A program made the position numbers and the translations under genes. From contig CACYIK010000014.1 of NCBI GenBank assembly GCA_902774395.1, forward strand, positions 1-64,000: a stretch of DNA of 64,000 nucleotides, in the 5' to 3' direction. The stretch's first letter is position 1. Each line of letters starts with the position of its first letter. This document shows, one piece after another, positions 40,782 through 49,452 of the stretch. A model generated the notes under the pieces. The model worked only from the letters and a program-made list of their open reading frames with translations. It searched no databases and had not been told where the DNA came from. The stretch comes from an uncultured Bacteroidota bacterium (lineage in GTDB: Bacteria; Bacteroidota; Bacteroidia; Bacteroidales; P3).

Positions 40782-42803
40782 ATGGATATAAAAGAATTTG
40801 CACAGGAATTTATCGACAATGTTAAGATGTCGGCCGAAATGACGGGCAACGACTACGACCAGGAACTAGCCACCAGCATTCTGGAATATATCGAGGACAA
40901 CGGTGAGGTAAATGCCCCCGAAATCTGCTCATTCCAAAAGACCCGCACCCGCATCACCGCCTACGACTACAACGACGAGGCTGAGTCGCTCGACCTTTTC
41001 TACCTTATCAAGGCTGACACCCTCCTTGGCAAGGTGAACAACAGCAAGGTTCAGCAAGGCTTCAACTATCTGAGTGCCTTCTACCGTGAGGCCATGAACG
41101 GACAACTGTTCAAGAATTCCGATGTGACCCCCAGCGATGAGATTGTCGAGGTTGCCAAACTTGTGCAAAGCACCAAAGGTCTTATCAACCAGCTGCGCAT
41201 CTATGTCATCACCGACGGATTGACAGACCCCTCGGTTGTGCCTCCGGCAGTGGAAAGCGAGAATGATGAATTCGTAATCGAATTCAACGTATGGGATATG
41301 CAGCGTGTCTATCAGCAACACAACATCCGTGCCGGCAAAGAGAAAGTGGAGATTGACTTCCCGACAACCTACAACACCGAGCTGCAATGCCTGAAGATGA
41401 CCGAGCAGAACCTTTTCGTCGACGCCTATCTTGCCATCATTCCCGGCATCACGTTGGCCAAGATTTATCGCCAATACCAGCAGGTGCTTTTGGAGAAGAA
41501 CGTGCGTACCTTCCTCCAGTTCAAAGGCAAGGTGAACAAAGAAATCCGTCGCACGTTGCGCGAGAAGCCCGATATGTTCTTCTCGTTCAACAACGGAATC
41601 TCTACCACCGCCAGCGAGATAGAAACCAAGGAGAAGGACGGAATGCTGTATATCACCCGCCTGTACGATTGGCAGATTGTGAATGGCGGCCAGACAACGG
41701 CCTCCATAGCTGCCTCCCTGTCCGACAAGAGTGTGGACCTCAGCCGTGTGTTTGTGCCTATGAAGATCAGCGTGATTCACGATGCCGACCACAACGACGA
41801 ACTCATCAAACAGATATCCGTCTCGGCCAACAGCCAGACGGCCATCAAGAATTCCGACTTCTCTGCCAACGACCCCTACCTTGTGAACCTTGAAAAGTTC
41901 AGCCGTACCGAGTGGGTGCCCAATGGCAACAACAAGCCCATCTGCAAGTGGTATTTTGAGCGTACTCGTGGGCAGTATCTCGACCAGCTGGCTCAGCTGG
42001 ATGGTTTCAACGAGCGCAGCTTTAAGGTGGAGTATCCCAAGAAGCAGAAAGTCACCAAGACCGACATTGCCAAGTACGAAGTTGCCTGGCGGCAGCGCCC
42101 AGGGGACGTTTGTAGAGGAGCTGAACAGAATTACAAATTGTTTGTGGCCGACATCAAGCGTGAGAAACCGACCATTTCGGCTGTCTATTTCAAGAAGGTC
42201 ATTGCCAAAGGCATCCTCTTCAACAAGATTGACGAGTTGGTGAAGTCGAAGAATCTGGGTGGTTACAAGGCCAATATGAATGCCTATCTGATGTCCTCTG
42301 TCTCTTTCCTTTCGGGTGGCAATCTTGATTTGACATATATCTGGGAGCACCAGGCGGTGCAACCCGAAGTGGTCAGCAAGGTAGAGAGTTTGATCCCCTT
42401 GGTATGGGAGCATCTGACGGGTGGCGCATCGGGCGGAAACCAGTCGTCGAATGTTGGTGAGTGGAGCAAGCGTCCCGATTGTTGGAACAAACTGAAGCTG
42501 AAGCTGGGCGAGGTGGAAAAGTTTGGCGACAATCTGATGCAGCCGGACACCAACGACGACGGTTCCTATCTGAACGAGACGCAGCAGATCCGCATCCAGG
42601 AGGCCGAGGCCATTGAACCCAATTACTGGTTTGAGTTGGCCAAGTGGGCCAAGAGTCAGAACCTGCTCACCCCCATTGAGCGCAAGGCAGCGTTCAATTT
42701 CGGCACCATGAAGTCCCGCAATCGTGGAATAACCTCATTGAAACAGGCTCTCTTTGCATTGAAGATAGTGGAGAAGGCCAAAGAGCAAGGATTTGAAGGA
42801 TAA
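40782..42803 (+). CDS. AIPR-family (abortive infection) protein
   Basis: 673 residues. The middle carries the AIPR family pattern: FLQFKGKVNKEIRRTLREKP, DMFFSFNNGISTTASEIETK, IVNGGQTTASIAASLSDKSV and ISVSANSQTAIKNSDFSAND. AIPR proteins were defined from abortive phage-resistance loci and are often placed next to restriction-modification genes. The mechanism is unsettled. I start at 40782 because the longer frame (40674) runs through the ncRNA. Base composition is GC-rich like the host genes, unlike the next genes, so it may be older in this genome. It is the first gene of the defence island. Confidence 0.82.
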   Translation: MDIKEFAQEFIDNVKMSAEMTGNDYDQELATSILEYIEDNGEVNAPEICSFQKTRTRITAYDYNDEAESLDLFYLIKADTLLGKVNNSKVQQGFNYLSAFYREAMNGQLFKNSDVTPSDEIVEVAKLVQSTKGLINQLRIYVITDGLTDPSVVPPAVESENDEFVIEFNVWDMQRVYQQHNIRAGKEKVEIDFPTTYNTELQCLKMTEQNLFVDAYLAIIPGITLAKIYRQYQQVLLEKNVRTFLQFKGKVNKEIRRTLREKPDMFFSFNNGISTTASEIETKEKDGMLYITRLYDWQIVNGGQTTASIAASLSDKSVDLSRVFVPMKISVIHDADHNDELIKQISVSANSQTAIKNSDFSANDPYLVNLEKFSRTEWVPNGNNKPICKWYFERTRGQYLDQLAQLDGFNERSFKVEYPKKQKVTKTDIAKYEVAWRQRPGDVCRGAEQNYKLFVADIKREKPTISAVYFKKVIAKGILFNKIDELVKSKNLGGYKANMNAYLMSSVSFLSGGNLDLTYIWEHQAVQPEVVSKVESLIPLVWEHLTGGASGGNQSSNVGEWSKRPDCWNKLKLKLGEVEKFGDNLMQPDTNDDGSYLNETQQIRIQEAEAIEPNYWFELAKWAKSQNLLTPIERKAAFNFGTMKSRNRGITSLKQALFALKIVEKAKEQGFEG

Positions 42804-42845
42804 TTCCTTGCGGTGGAAGTGGAAATAACAGAATAGTGATTGTTT

Positions 42846-43931
42846 ATGCCAAAGAACGATATACATAAAAGACGAGGCCGGCTTCCATCCATTGAGGTGG
42901 TTGACCTATTCTGCGGAATAGGAGGCCTTAGTTATGGCATGAAGTCAAAGGGATTCAACATTCTTGAAGGCTTTGATGTCGATGCGACTTGCCAATATGC
43001 TTACGAGACTAACAACAACGCAAAGTTTGTATACAAAGACATCAGAAAAGTAACAAAAGAAGACATATCTCCTCTGTATTCGAAAAAATCCATCAAAGTC
43101 TTGGCCGGATGTGCACCATGCCAGCCATTCTCTTCGTACGCTTTTAAGAACAAAATCAAAGACGAGAAGAAATACAGCCTTTTAGACGAGTTTGGTCGGC
43201 TGGTTAAGGAAGTTCACCCCGACATTGTGACCATGGAGAATGTTCCTGCGATAGTCTCCTTTAAACTGAGATCGGTTTTGGCAGATTTCGTAAAAGTATT
43301 GCAAGAGGAAAACTATCATGTCAAGTACCAAGTCGTCTATTGCCCGGACTATGGTATTCCACAGACTCGCAAAAGACTAGTCTTATTAGCTTCTAGGTTA
43401 GGTGAGATTGAACTTATACCACCAACTCACGATAAAGCCAATTACGTTACCGTAAGGGACACTATAGAGTCACTTCCTCCTTTGAAGGCAGGTGAAGGCT
43501 GCCCAACGGATGCGTTGCATAGATGTCGTGCATTGTCGCCACTGAATATGCAAAGAATGTTAGCGACACCTTATGGCGGAAGTTGGAAAGATTGGCCAGA
43601 GGAATTATTGTTGGATTGCCATAAGAAAGAAGGAGGCAAAAGCTTCGGTAGCGTTTATGGCCGCATGGTTTGGGATGAACCGGCACCCACAATGACCACC
43701 CTCTGCACCGGAATTGGCAATGGCCGTTTTGGACATCCTGAGCAGAACCGAGCTATCTCTGCTCGTGAAGCTGCATTGTTTCAAACGTTTCCTACCACTT
43801 ACAAGTTCTTCCCCGACGAACAGGAAGTCTCTCTCTCCAAAGCCTCAAGATATATTGGGAATGCTGTGCCACCAAGATTAGGAGAAGTGATAGCAGAGAG
43901 TATCAAGCAACATATTAGAACCCATAAATAA
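42846..43931 (+). CDS. DNA (cytosine-5-)-methyltransferase, first copy
   Basis: 361 residues with all C5-methylase landmarks: motif I VDLFCGIGGLSYG, motif IV GCAPCQPFSSY (catalytic Cys near 91), motif VI MENVP, motif VIII QTRKRLVLLAS, and motifs IX-X FGHPEQNRAISAREAALFQT...YIGNAVPPRLGEVI. The target-recognition region is short. The ATG at 42846 is chosen over a TTG two codons earlier. The gene is AT-richer than its neighbours to the left. It is followed after 6 bp by the GHKL ATPase gene, so the two are an operon. As a partner of the McrB/LlaJI-like genes downstream it would protect one strand of the site. Confidence 0.95.
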   Translation: MPKNDIHKRRGRLPSIEVVDLFCGIGGLSYGMKSKGFNILEGFDVDATCQYAYETNNNAKFVYKDIRKVTKEDISPLYSKKSIKVLAGCAPCQPFSSYAFKNKIKDEKKYSLLDEFGRLVKEVHPDIVTMENVPAIVSFKLRSVLADFVKVLQEENYHVKYQVVYCPDYGIPQTRKRLVLLASRLGEIELIPPTHDKANYVTVRDTIESLPPLKAGEGCPTDALHRCRALSPLNMQRMLATPYGGSWKDWPEELLLDCHKKEGGKSFGSVYGRMVWDEPAPTMTTLCTGIGNGRFGHPEQNRAISAREAALFQTFPTTYKFFPDEQEVSLSKASRYIGNAVPPRLGEVIAESIKQHIRTHK

Positions 43932-43937
43932 TTGCCT

Positions 43938-46046
43938 ATGAACGAAAACGGAACCCTAAAATGGCGTTTTGACGTCAGCGCATTTCGGCTTATAGGACGC
44001 GATTTGATTACGGATCGGATTACGGCTTTGTTTGAGTTGGTAAAAAACTGCTATGATGCAAATGCCACAGAAGTGACTATTAGATTTAATCATGCGGGAG
44101 AAACATCTGCTGATAACGGTATCATCATTGAGGACAATGGATTTGGAATGTCCTTTGAGGATGTCCGTGACAAATGGATGGTTATTGGGACCTCTAGTAA
44201 AAGACGCAACCCTGTTTCCGCTCCTCCTTTTTCTCGCCGTTGTGTGGGAGAGAAAGGTATTGGTCGTTTCGCTGTTGATAAATTAGGGGAATATTTGGAA
44301 ATATCTACAAAACAAGTAAAGTCTCCTAATTGGTTGTCTGTAAACATCAATTGGAACCAATACCAAAAAAGAAGTGAAGAAGAACAAGACATTCAACTGT
44401 TCACAGAAATAGAAAACTCATATTCCCAAATACCTACCCCTAATATAGATGATCATGGAACCGTATTGTCTATAAAAGGTCTGCATGATATATGGGAGAA
44501 AAAAGACATCATTCGACTTTTAAGGGAATCTTCCAGAATTGTTTCACCATACATTCAGCTAAGATATCCATTTCGAGTACACGTCATAGCAGAAGAGTTT
44601 GGTTTGGATGCTTGGGCTGATGAGTTCAAGGTAGAAGCGTCAGATATGGCTACCATTTCCGGAGAAATACACTATGATACCCAAAACAACACTCAGGAAA
44701 CTCTGCTGTTCAATTCAGAAACCGGAAGGATGGAAGTGCAGAAAACCCCAATTAAGTCATTTGGGGGGGTGAGCATGCAACTGTATTTCTTTGATAAGAA
44801 CGCTCGTGCTGCATTTAGGAAGAAGTTCCCATCAGAAGAAATAGACGGAATAAAGATTTATAGAGACGGAATTATCACAACTCCGTTTGCAGAGAGGGAG
44901 GAAGAATCCGACAAAAAACGAGATATTCTCGGTATTGACAAACGTTTGTGGCAAGACTTGTTTAACAAGGTAGGCACTCGAGAAATAATAGGCATTGTCA
45001 ATATCACCAAAGATGGCAATCCCAAAATTATTGATGCGACAAATCGCCAAGATTTTACCGATACCCCGGAATATAGGGAGTTGAAAGAATTTATTCTCCT
45101 GCAAGTTTCAGCTTTTGATGATTATAAAGTCTATCAACGAAACAAGAAACAATCACCAGTTGCTGAAAAAATGGATGATGCAGGTAAGGCTCTGTCAGAC
45201 TTATCAAAAGCTTTAGAGAACACTATTCAACAATCCACTCCACAAGTGGCAGCTCAACTAACGCCATTGCGAGAATCTGTCAGTCAAGTGGCAAAAAACA
45301 TTGAAAAAGCCATTAAGGTTCAGAGTGAAGAAGACAGCGAACGAGAACGTCACGAGAGTATGTATCTCCGAATTATGAGTCGACAAGAGGATGCAATAAA
45401 TATTACTCATGCCGTTAAAACATCCATGGGTAAAATTCATCGTCAAGCAGGTTTCTTTAAGGACCGATTCCCCAATAAGGAGTTGGATGATTATTTTGAG
45501 TTGTATGCAAAGCAGATATTCTATGAGATGACACAACTTGACAGGGCGACTGATGAATTATTCGACTATTCTAAAACGAATTTGCCGTTTACGGATGTCA
45601 ACATGAAGCAATTGATAGAGTATCTGCTGAATTCATATCTCGAAAGATTTACTGAAGAAGGCATTACTTTAGAGATGCGGATAGAAGACAATTTGATTTT
45701 GAATTGCAATGAAATGTTTTTCTACGATATCGTTCAGAATATTACCGATAACGCCATCAAGGCAATGAAAGGGTCTGATACCAAGATTTATCGCTGTACA
45801 ATGAAGGCTCTTAGTGATAAACTGGTGATAGACTTTTCTGATTCCGGTTGTGGTATACCTGTCGAGAAACGAGAATGGGTATTTGGTATTTACAATACAA
45901 CAACAGCGGATCAAGGAGGAGGAGGTATAGGTCTGTATGCGGTGCGTCTTCGGGTGAATGCTCTTCGTGGTAGTGTTCGAGTGATTGATAGTGAATTTGC
46001 CCCTTTGGGTACAACAATACATATTGAATTACCATTTAAAAGATAG
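43938..46046 (+). CDS. Double-GHKL protein: MORC-like ATPase plus histidine-kinase module
   Basis: 702 residues with two ATP-binding modules. N-terminal (1-160): ALFELVKNCYDANATEV (Glu33, Asn37, Asp40), IIIEDNGFGMS, and GTSSKRRN...GEKGIGRFAVDKLG, the arrangement of Hsp90/MutL/MORC-type ATPases. A central transducer-like region follows. C-terminal (about 470-702): a helix with INITHAVKTSMGKIH, whose His is a candidate phosphoacceptor, then the kinase N box DIVQNITDNAIKAM, G1 box DFSDSGCGIP and G2 box GGGGIGLYAVRLRV. The next gene encodes a receiver, so phosphotransfer is plausible. Prokaryotic MORC-type ATPases are known beside DNA methyltransferases. Base composition is AT-rich. Confidence 0.8.
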   Translation: MNENGTLKWRFDVSAFRLIGRDLITDRITALFELVKNCYDANATEVTIRFNHAGETSADNGIIIEDNGFGMSFEDVRDKWMVIGTSSKRRNPVSAPPFSRRCVGEKGIGRFAVDKLGEYLEISTKQVKSPNWLSVNINWNQYQKRSEEEQDIQLFTEIENSYSQIPTPNIDDHGTVLSIKGLHDIWEKKDIIRLLRESSRIVSPYIQLRYPFRVHVIAEEFGLDAWADEFKVEASDMATISGEIHYDTQNNTQETLLFNSETGRMEVQKTPIKSFGGVSMQLYFFDKNARAAFRKKFPSEEIDGIKIYRDGIITTPFAEREEESDKKRDILGIDKRLWQDLFNKVGTREIIGIVNITKDGNPKIIDATNRQDFTDTPEYRELKEFILLQVSAFDDYKVYQRNKKQSPVAEKMDDAGKALSDLSKALENTIQQSTPQVAAQLTPLRESVSQVAKNIEKAIKVQSEEDSERERHESMYLRIMSRQEDAINITHAVKTSMGKIHRQAGFFKDRFPNKELDDYFELYAKQIFYEMTQLDRATDELFDYSKTNLPFTDVNMKQLIEYLLNSYLERFTEEGITLEMRIEDNLILNCNEMFFYDIVQNITDNAIKAMKGSDTKIYRCTMKALSDKLVIDFSDSGCGIPVEKREWVFGIYNTTTADQGGGGIGLYAVRLRVNALRGSVRVIDSEFAPLGTTIHIELPFKR

Positions 46047-46050
46047 AAGC

Positions 46051-46659
46051 ATGGAAGATAAGAAATTTCATATTATCATTGTTGATGACACGATGGGAGA
46101 GAAGGACCCTTTTGTCGTGGAACTTAAATTATGCTTTAAGAAAGAGGCCATTATTACATATTTTGCGAAAGTGGAAGATGCATTGGCTTTTGTTGATGAA
46201 CACATGTCAGAGCGAATGGTCATCATTATGGATTGCCGTTTTGGTTCTGTATGGCAGGGCGTGGATGCTGTAAAAGAGCTCCGCAAAAAGACATCGCTCA
46301 TCTATGTCATAATGATGTCTGCCAACAATGTGAATCAATTGTCGAGTCAAGATATTATGTCATTGATCAACATGGACAGTATTTTCTTTATAAAAAATAC
46401 TGACATTGAAGGAGCCAGAGAAAAAATCGAAACAATTCGCAATTTATGGAATGTCCGTTTTGACTGTGTCCTTGAGCAATGGCTTCTACGTCACCCTGAA
46501 GACAACAATAAGGAGGCTTTCAGCGAAGCTTCTACAGGGAAATCCTACACTTGGGCCGACATCCTTGTAGAATTGCGTCTTCAAACGCCTGTCGGAAAGT
46601 CTTTTGAGAAAATGCTCAACGAATACTATATCTATCAACTTACCCATTCCAAGAAATGA
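46051..46659 (+). CDS. Receiver-domain (response-regulator-like) protein
   Basis: 202 residues. The receiver core is complete: acidic pair Asp12-Asp13 (IIIVDDT), phosphoacceptor Asp61 (IIMDCRFG), Ser90 (MMSANN) and Lys115 (FFIKN). The C-terminal 80 residues (NLWNVRFDCVLEQWLLRHPE, KSYTWADILVELRLQTPVGK, SFEKMLNEYYIYQL) form no known DNA-binding domain. It may signal to a protein partner. It begins 4 bp after the kinase-like gene and overlaps the caspase-like gene by ATGA, indicating tight coupling of all three. Confidence 0.8.
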   Translation: MEDKKFHIIIVDDTMGEKDPFVVELKLCFKKEAIITYFAKVEDALAFVDEHMSERMVIIMDCRFGSVWQGVDAVKELRKKTSLIYVIMMSANNVNQLSSQDIMSLINMDSIFFIKNTDIEGAREKIETIRNLWNVRFDCVLEQWLLRHPEDNNKEAFSEASTGKSYTWADILVELRLQTPVGKSFEKMLNEYYIYQLTHSKK

Positions 46660-47264
46660 CCATGAGAAAGGCGTTGATTGCATATAACAACGATTCCGGC
46701 ATCGTGTTGCATGATTTCTTTGAATCTTGTGCCGACGAAGCAAAACAAATCTGCCTTGACAACAAAGTGGATTATACCGCAGCCTGTCCCCCCAACATGA
46801 ATGAGCAGATTGTTTGTGATGCTATGTCCGCCCATCAAATCTGTGTCATTGCAGGACATGGTGATTCCGATGGTATTTACAACGAGCTTGGAAAATCTGT
46901 TGTGTCTTGTGGCACGACCAATTACAATTTCAATGGCAAGGGCTTCTATAGTGTGGCTTGTTCAAGTGCGCAGAATCTTTATCCTCATCTGAAATCTCTC
47001 GGATTATTGTTTTTCGTTGGCTATAATGACACTTTTAGGGTGAAGGGCGATACAGAACCTTTTGTCAATAGTGCTATGGCAGGACTGAAAAGCTTTCTTT
47101 CGGGCGACGATGCTAAAACAGCAAAAGAAAAAATGCTTGATGAGTATGATGCGCAGATAGCTGCATTGGATGAAGAATCATGGGAAGCCAAGTTTCTTGT
47201 TCACAATAAAGAGTCGTTGGTATTTAACAGTGATAATAATTTGGTATTTACTGATTTGAAATAA
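46656..47264 (+). CDS. Putative caspase/CHAT-like cysteine protease
   Basis: 202 residues. A hydrophobic strand ending in AGHGDSDGI supplies His68, and a second, GKGFYSVACSSAQNL, supplies Cys102. Strand-His-Gly then strand-Cys about 35 residues later is the catalytic layout of the caspase/gingipain/CHAT fold. The first strand (KALIAYNNDSG) and the strand after the Cys (LGLLFFVGYND) also fit. No membrane or DNA-binding part is seen. In known immune systems such proteases are effectors released by a sensor. Here the upstream kinase-like and receiver genes would be the switch. The family call is from motifs only. ATGACCATG gives two possible starts, 46656 or 46662. Confidence 0.6.
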   Translation: MTMRKALIAYNNDSGIVLHDFFESCADEAKQICLDNKVDYTAACPPNMNEQIVCDAMSAHQICVIAGHGDSDGIYNELGKSVVSCGTTNYNFNGKGFYSVACSSAQNLYPHLKSLGLLFFVGYNDTFRVKGDTEPFVNSAMAGLKSFLSGDDAKTAKEKMLDEYDAQIAALDEESWEAKFLVHNKESLVFNSDNNLVFTDLK

Positions 47265-47287
47265 CCCCTTAACTCTCCTTCAAAACC

Positions 47288-47452
47288 ATGAAGACTACAA
47301 AAACAGAACTGACAGACAAAATAGGGAACATCAGAGGCTGCTTGTTCTTCTTCAAGCAATGGGACACTTGGGGCAGCGATGGCGTAAAACGTAGCAAACA
47401 CAAAAACGGCAAATTGCTTGATGGAAAAATCCTTCAAGCAATGCCAATGTAA
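47288..47452 (+). CDS. Short ORF (54 codons) of unknown function
   Basis: [20 protein letters not shown] then [34 protein letters not shown]. It lies 23 bp after the caspase-like gene and 12 bp before the second methyltransferase gene, in the same direction, and fills most of the gap. The composition is protein-like (amphipathic start, aromatic WDTWG core, basic end). It may be a small regulator or inhibitor of the protease, or the head of a truncated gene. Confidence 0.45.
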   Translation: MKTTKTELTDKIGNIRGCLFFFKQWDTWGSDGVKRSKHKNGKLLDGKILQAMPM

Positions 47453-47464
47453 TAAAGTGTGATT

Positions 47465-48715
47465 ATGCCGAAGAAGAAATATACATTCATAGACTTGTTC
47501 GCAGGGTGCGGAGGACTTTCGGAAGGATTTCTCCAAACGGGACGCTTCGAAGCACTTGCTCACGTGGAGTGGGAGAAGCCTATGGTGGATACTCTTCGAA
47601 ACAGATTAGTAACTAAATGGGGCGAATCTGAATCAAGTGCTCTAAAAAAGGTTGTTCTTTTCGACATTCAGAAAACAGAAGAATTGATAAAGGGTTCATG
47701 GTCAGATGATTCAATTTTAAAGTATGGTAATTATAATTCTGATATTGTAAAAAAGAGAGGGCTGAAGGGAGTTGTCGGAAAGAAACACGTGGACTTGATA
47801 ATAGGAGGGCCTCCTTGTCAGGCATATTCGATTCATGGTAGGGCAACGGACAAAAACTCCATGCAAAATGATTATCGTAATTATCTGTTTGAGAGCTTTT
47901 GTAAAGTTGTGGATGCTTTTCGTCCAGACTTGTTTGTTTTTGAGAATGTTGGGGGATTATTGAGTGCTAAGCCAGGCGGAATACCTGTTCGCAGCAGAAT
48001 CTATAATGCTTTTACAGATATAGGGTATATTATCCGTACACCAGAAGATATGCCAAAAGCATTGTATAATGCTGTGGATTTTAATGTTCCGCAAAATCGT
48101 CCGCGAGTAATAATTGTAGGTATTAAACATGACACAAACTACTCTCTTGACGAGCTTTATTCTTCTATTGAAAAAGAACAAACCCCTAATTTTCACTTGA
48201 CGGTCAGAGACGCTATTGGTAAGTTGCCTGCATTATATCCATTGCCAAAACCGATAAAAGAAGGTCGAATTGTTCATTCTCATCAATTCAACCCAGACCC
48301 TGAAATCACCCAACATGAGGCTAGAAATCATGGAGCAAGAGAAAGACAAATTTTCAAAGAGTGGGTGGAAAAAGACATGAATCACATGTGCCATCAGGAA
48401 ATGATTGATTACTACTTCCATAAAACAGGACACAAAACCCTATATCAGAAATACAAAAGCCTTGAATGGGACAAACCATCTCATACGATTGTTGCACATC
48501 TGAGTAAAGACGGATATATGTTTATCCATCCTGACCCAAAGCAGGAAAGAAGTATTACTATTCGTGAAGCAGCATGTTTAATGACGTTCCCTATGGATTT
48601 CCAATTCCTAGGAAGTACACCATACAACTATAAAATGATAGGAAATGCAGTTCCTGTGAACTTTGCGAAAGCAATTGCAACAGGTTTATATAAATTGATA
48701 GATAAGAAAAGGTAG
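47465..48715 (+). CDS. DNA (cytosine-5-)-methyltransferase, second copy
   Basis: 416 residues. Motif I FIDLFAGCGGLSEG, motif IV IGGPPCQAYS (catalytic Cys near 119), motif VI FENVGG, motif VIII QNRPRVIIVG, motif IX-X RSITIREAACLMTFP...MIGNAVPVNFAKAI. It is only distantly similar to the first copy, with a different recognition region (IFKEWVEKDMNHMCHQEMID...TLYQKYKSLEWDKPSHT). Two C5 enzymes of different specificity fit a restriction system with an asymmetric site, each modifying one strand. The ATG at 47465 is preferred to a GTG two codons before. The gene is AT-rich, and the next gene starts 2 bp after its stop. Confidence 0.95.
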   Translation: MPKKKYTFIDLFAGCGGLSEGFLQTGRFEALAHVEWEKPMVDTLRNRLVTKWGESESSALKKVVLFDIQKTEELIKGSWSDDSILKYGNYNSDIVKKRGLKGVVGKKHVDLIIGGPPCQAYSIHGRATDKNSMQNDYRNYLFESFCKVVDAFRPDLFVFENVGGLLSAKPGGIPVRSRIYNAFTDIGYIIRTPEDMPKALYNAVDFNVPQNRPRVIIVGIKHDTNYSLDELYSSIEKEQTPNFHLTVRDAIGKLPALYPLPKPIKEGRIVHSHQFNPDPEITQHEARNHGARERQIFKEWVEKDMNHMCHQEMIDYYFHKTGHKTLYQKYKSLEWDKPSHTIVAHLSKDGYMFIHPDPKQERSITIREAACLMTFPMDFQFLGSTPYNYKMIGNAVPVNFAKAIATGLYKLIDKKR

Positions 48716-48717
48716 AT

Positions 48718-49452
48718 ATGAATGTATTAATTGCATGTGAAGAAAGTCAAGCTGTATGCAAAGCCTTCCGTGAAAGAGGGCATAATGCATATAGTTGTGA
48801 TATTTTGGAATGCAGTGGAGGACATCCTGAATGGCACTTTCAACAGGACGTTTTACAAGTTATTCCTAATCATGGAGGAAAGTTGGAGAATGGAGAAGAT
48901 TATTATTTACCAGATGGAGAAAAATGGGACTTGATGATAGCGCATCCTCCATGTACATATTTGTCCGTAAGTGGTGCGCGTTGGCTCTACCATCCTGATG
49001 ACGCAAATCTCCCTGTTGAGAAGAGAAGGGAGCACCCTCACCATATTGGTAGAAGAAAAATGAAAGAAGAAGCAATACAATTCTTTTTGGAGTTTACGAG
49101 AACGGATATTGAACATTGGGCAATAGAGAATCCTGTAGGTTGTATGAATTCTGAGTATCGCAAACCAGATCAAATTGTGCAACCCTTTTGGTTCGGAGAC
49201 CAAGCATCCAAAAAAACGTGTCTCTGGCTTCATAATTTACCGCCTCTGAAACCAACAAAAATGGTTGAAGAAGGACCTAGGGTTGTTCTATCTAGTGGAC
49301 GTTCTTTACCAAAATGGTATTCAGATTCTTTTAATACAAAAATATCTACTGAAGAAAGAAGAAAATTAAGAAGTAAAACTTTCCCGGGCTTTGCAGAAGC
49401 TCTCGCTGAGCAATGGGGTAAATACATAGAAGATTATGCTGTACATCCGTAA
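48718..49452 (+). CDS. PPC-motif methyltransferase-like protein (phage type)
   Basis: 244 residues. The N-terminus (MNVLIACEESQAVCKAFRER, GHNAYSCDILECSGG) is an AdoMet-binding-like strand and loop. AHPPCTYLSVSGARW near 75-89 carries the PPC of cytosine methylases in a shortened form. IENPVGCMNSEYRKPDQIVQPFWFGDQASKKTCLW is typical of phage- and plasmid-borne proteins annotated as DNA cytosine methyltransferases. It lacks an obvious target-recognition domain. It may assist or replace one of the C5 enzymes. It overlaps the start of the McrB-like gene by 17 bp. Confidence 0.7.
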   Translation: MNVLIACEESQAVCKAFRERGHNAYSCDILECSGGHPEWHFQQDVLQVIPNHGGKLENGEDYYLPDGEKWDLMIAHPPCTYLSVSGARWLYHPDDANLPVEKRREHPHHIGRRKMKEEAIQFFLEFTRTDIEHWAIENPVGCMNSEYRKPDQIVQPFWFGDQASKKTCLWLHNLPPLKPTKMVEEGPRVVLSSGRSLPKWYSDSFNTKISTEERRKLRSKTFPGFAEALAEQWGKYIEDYAVHP

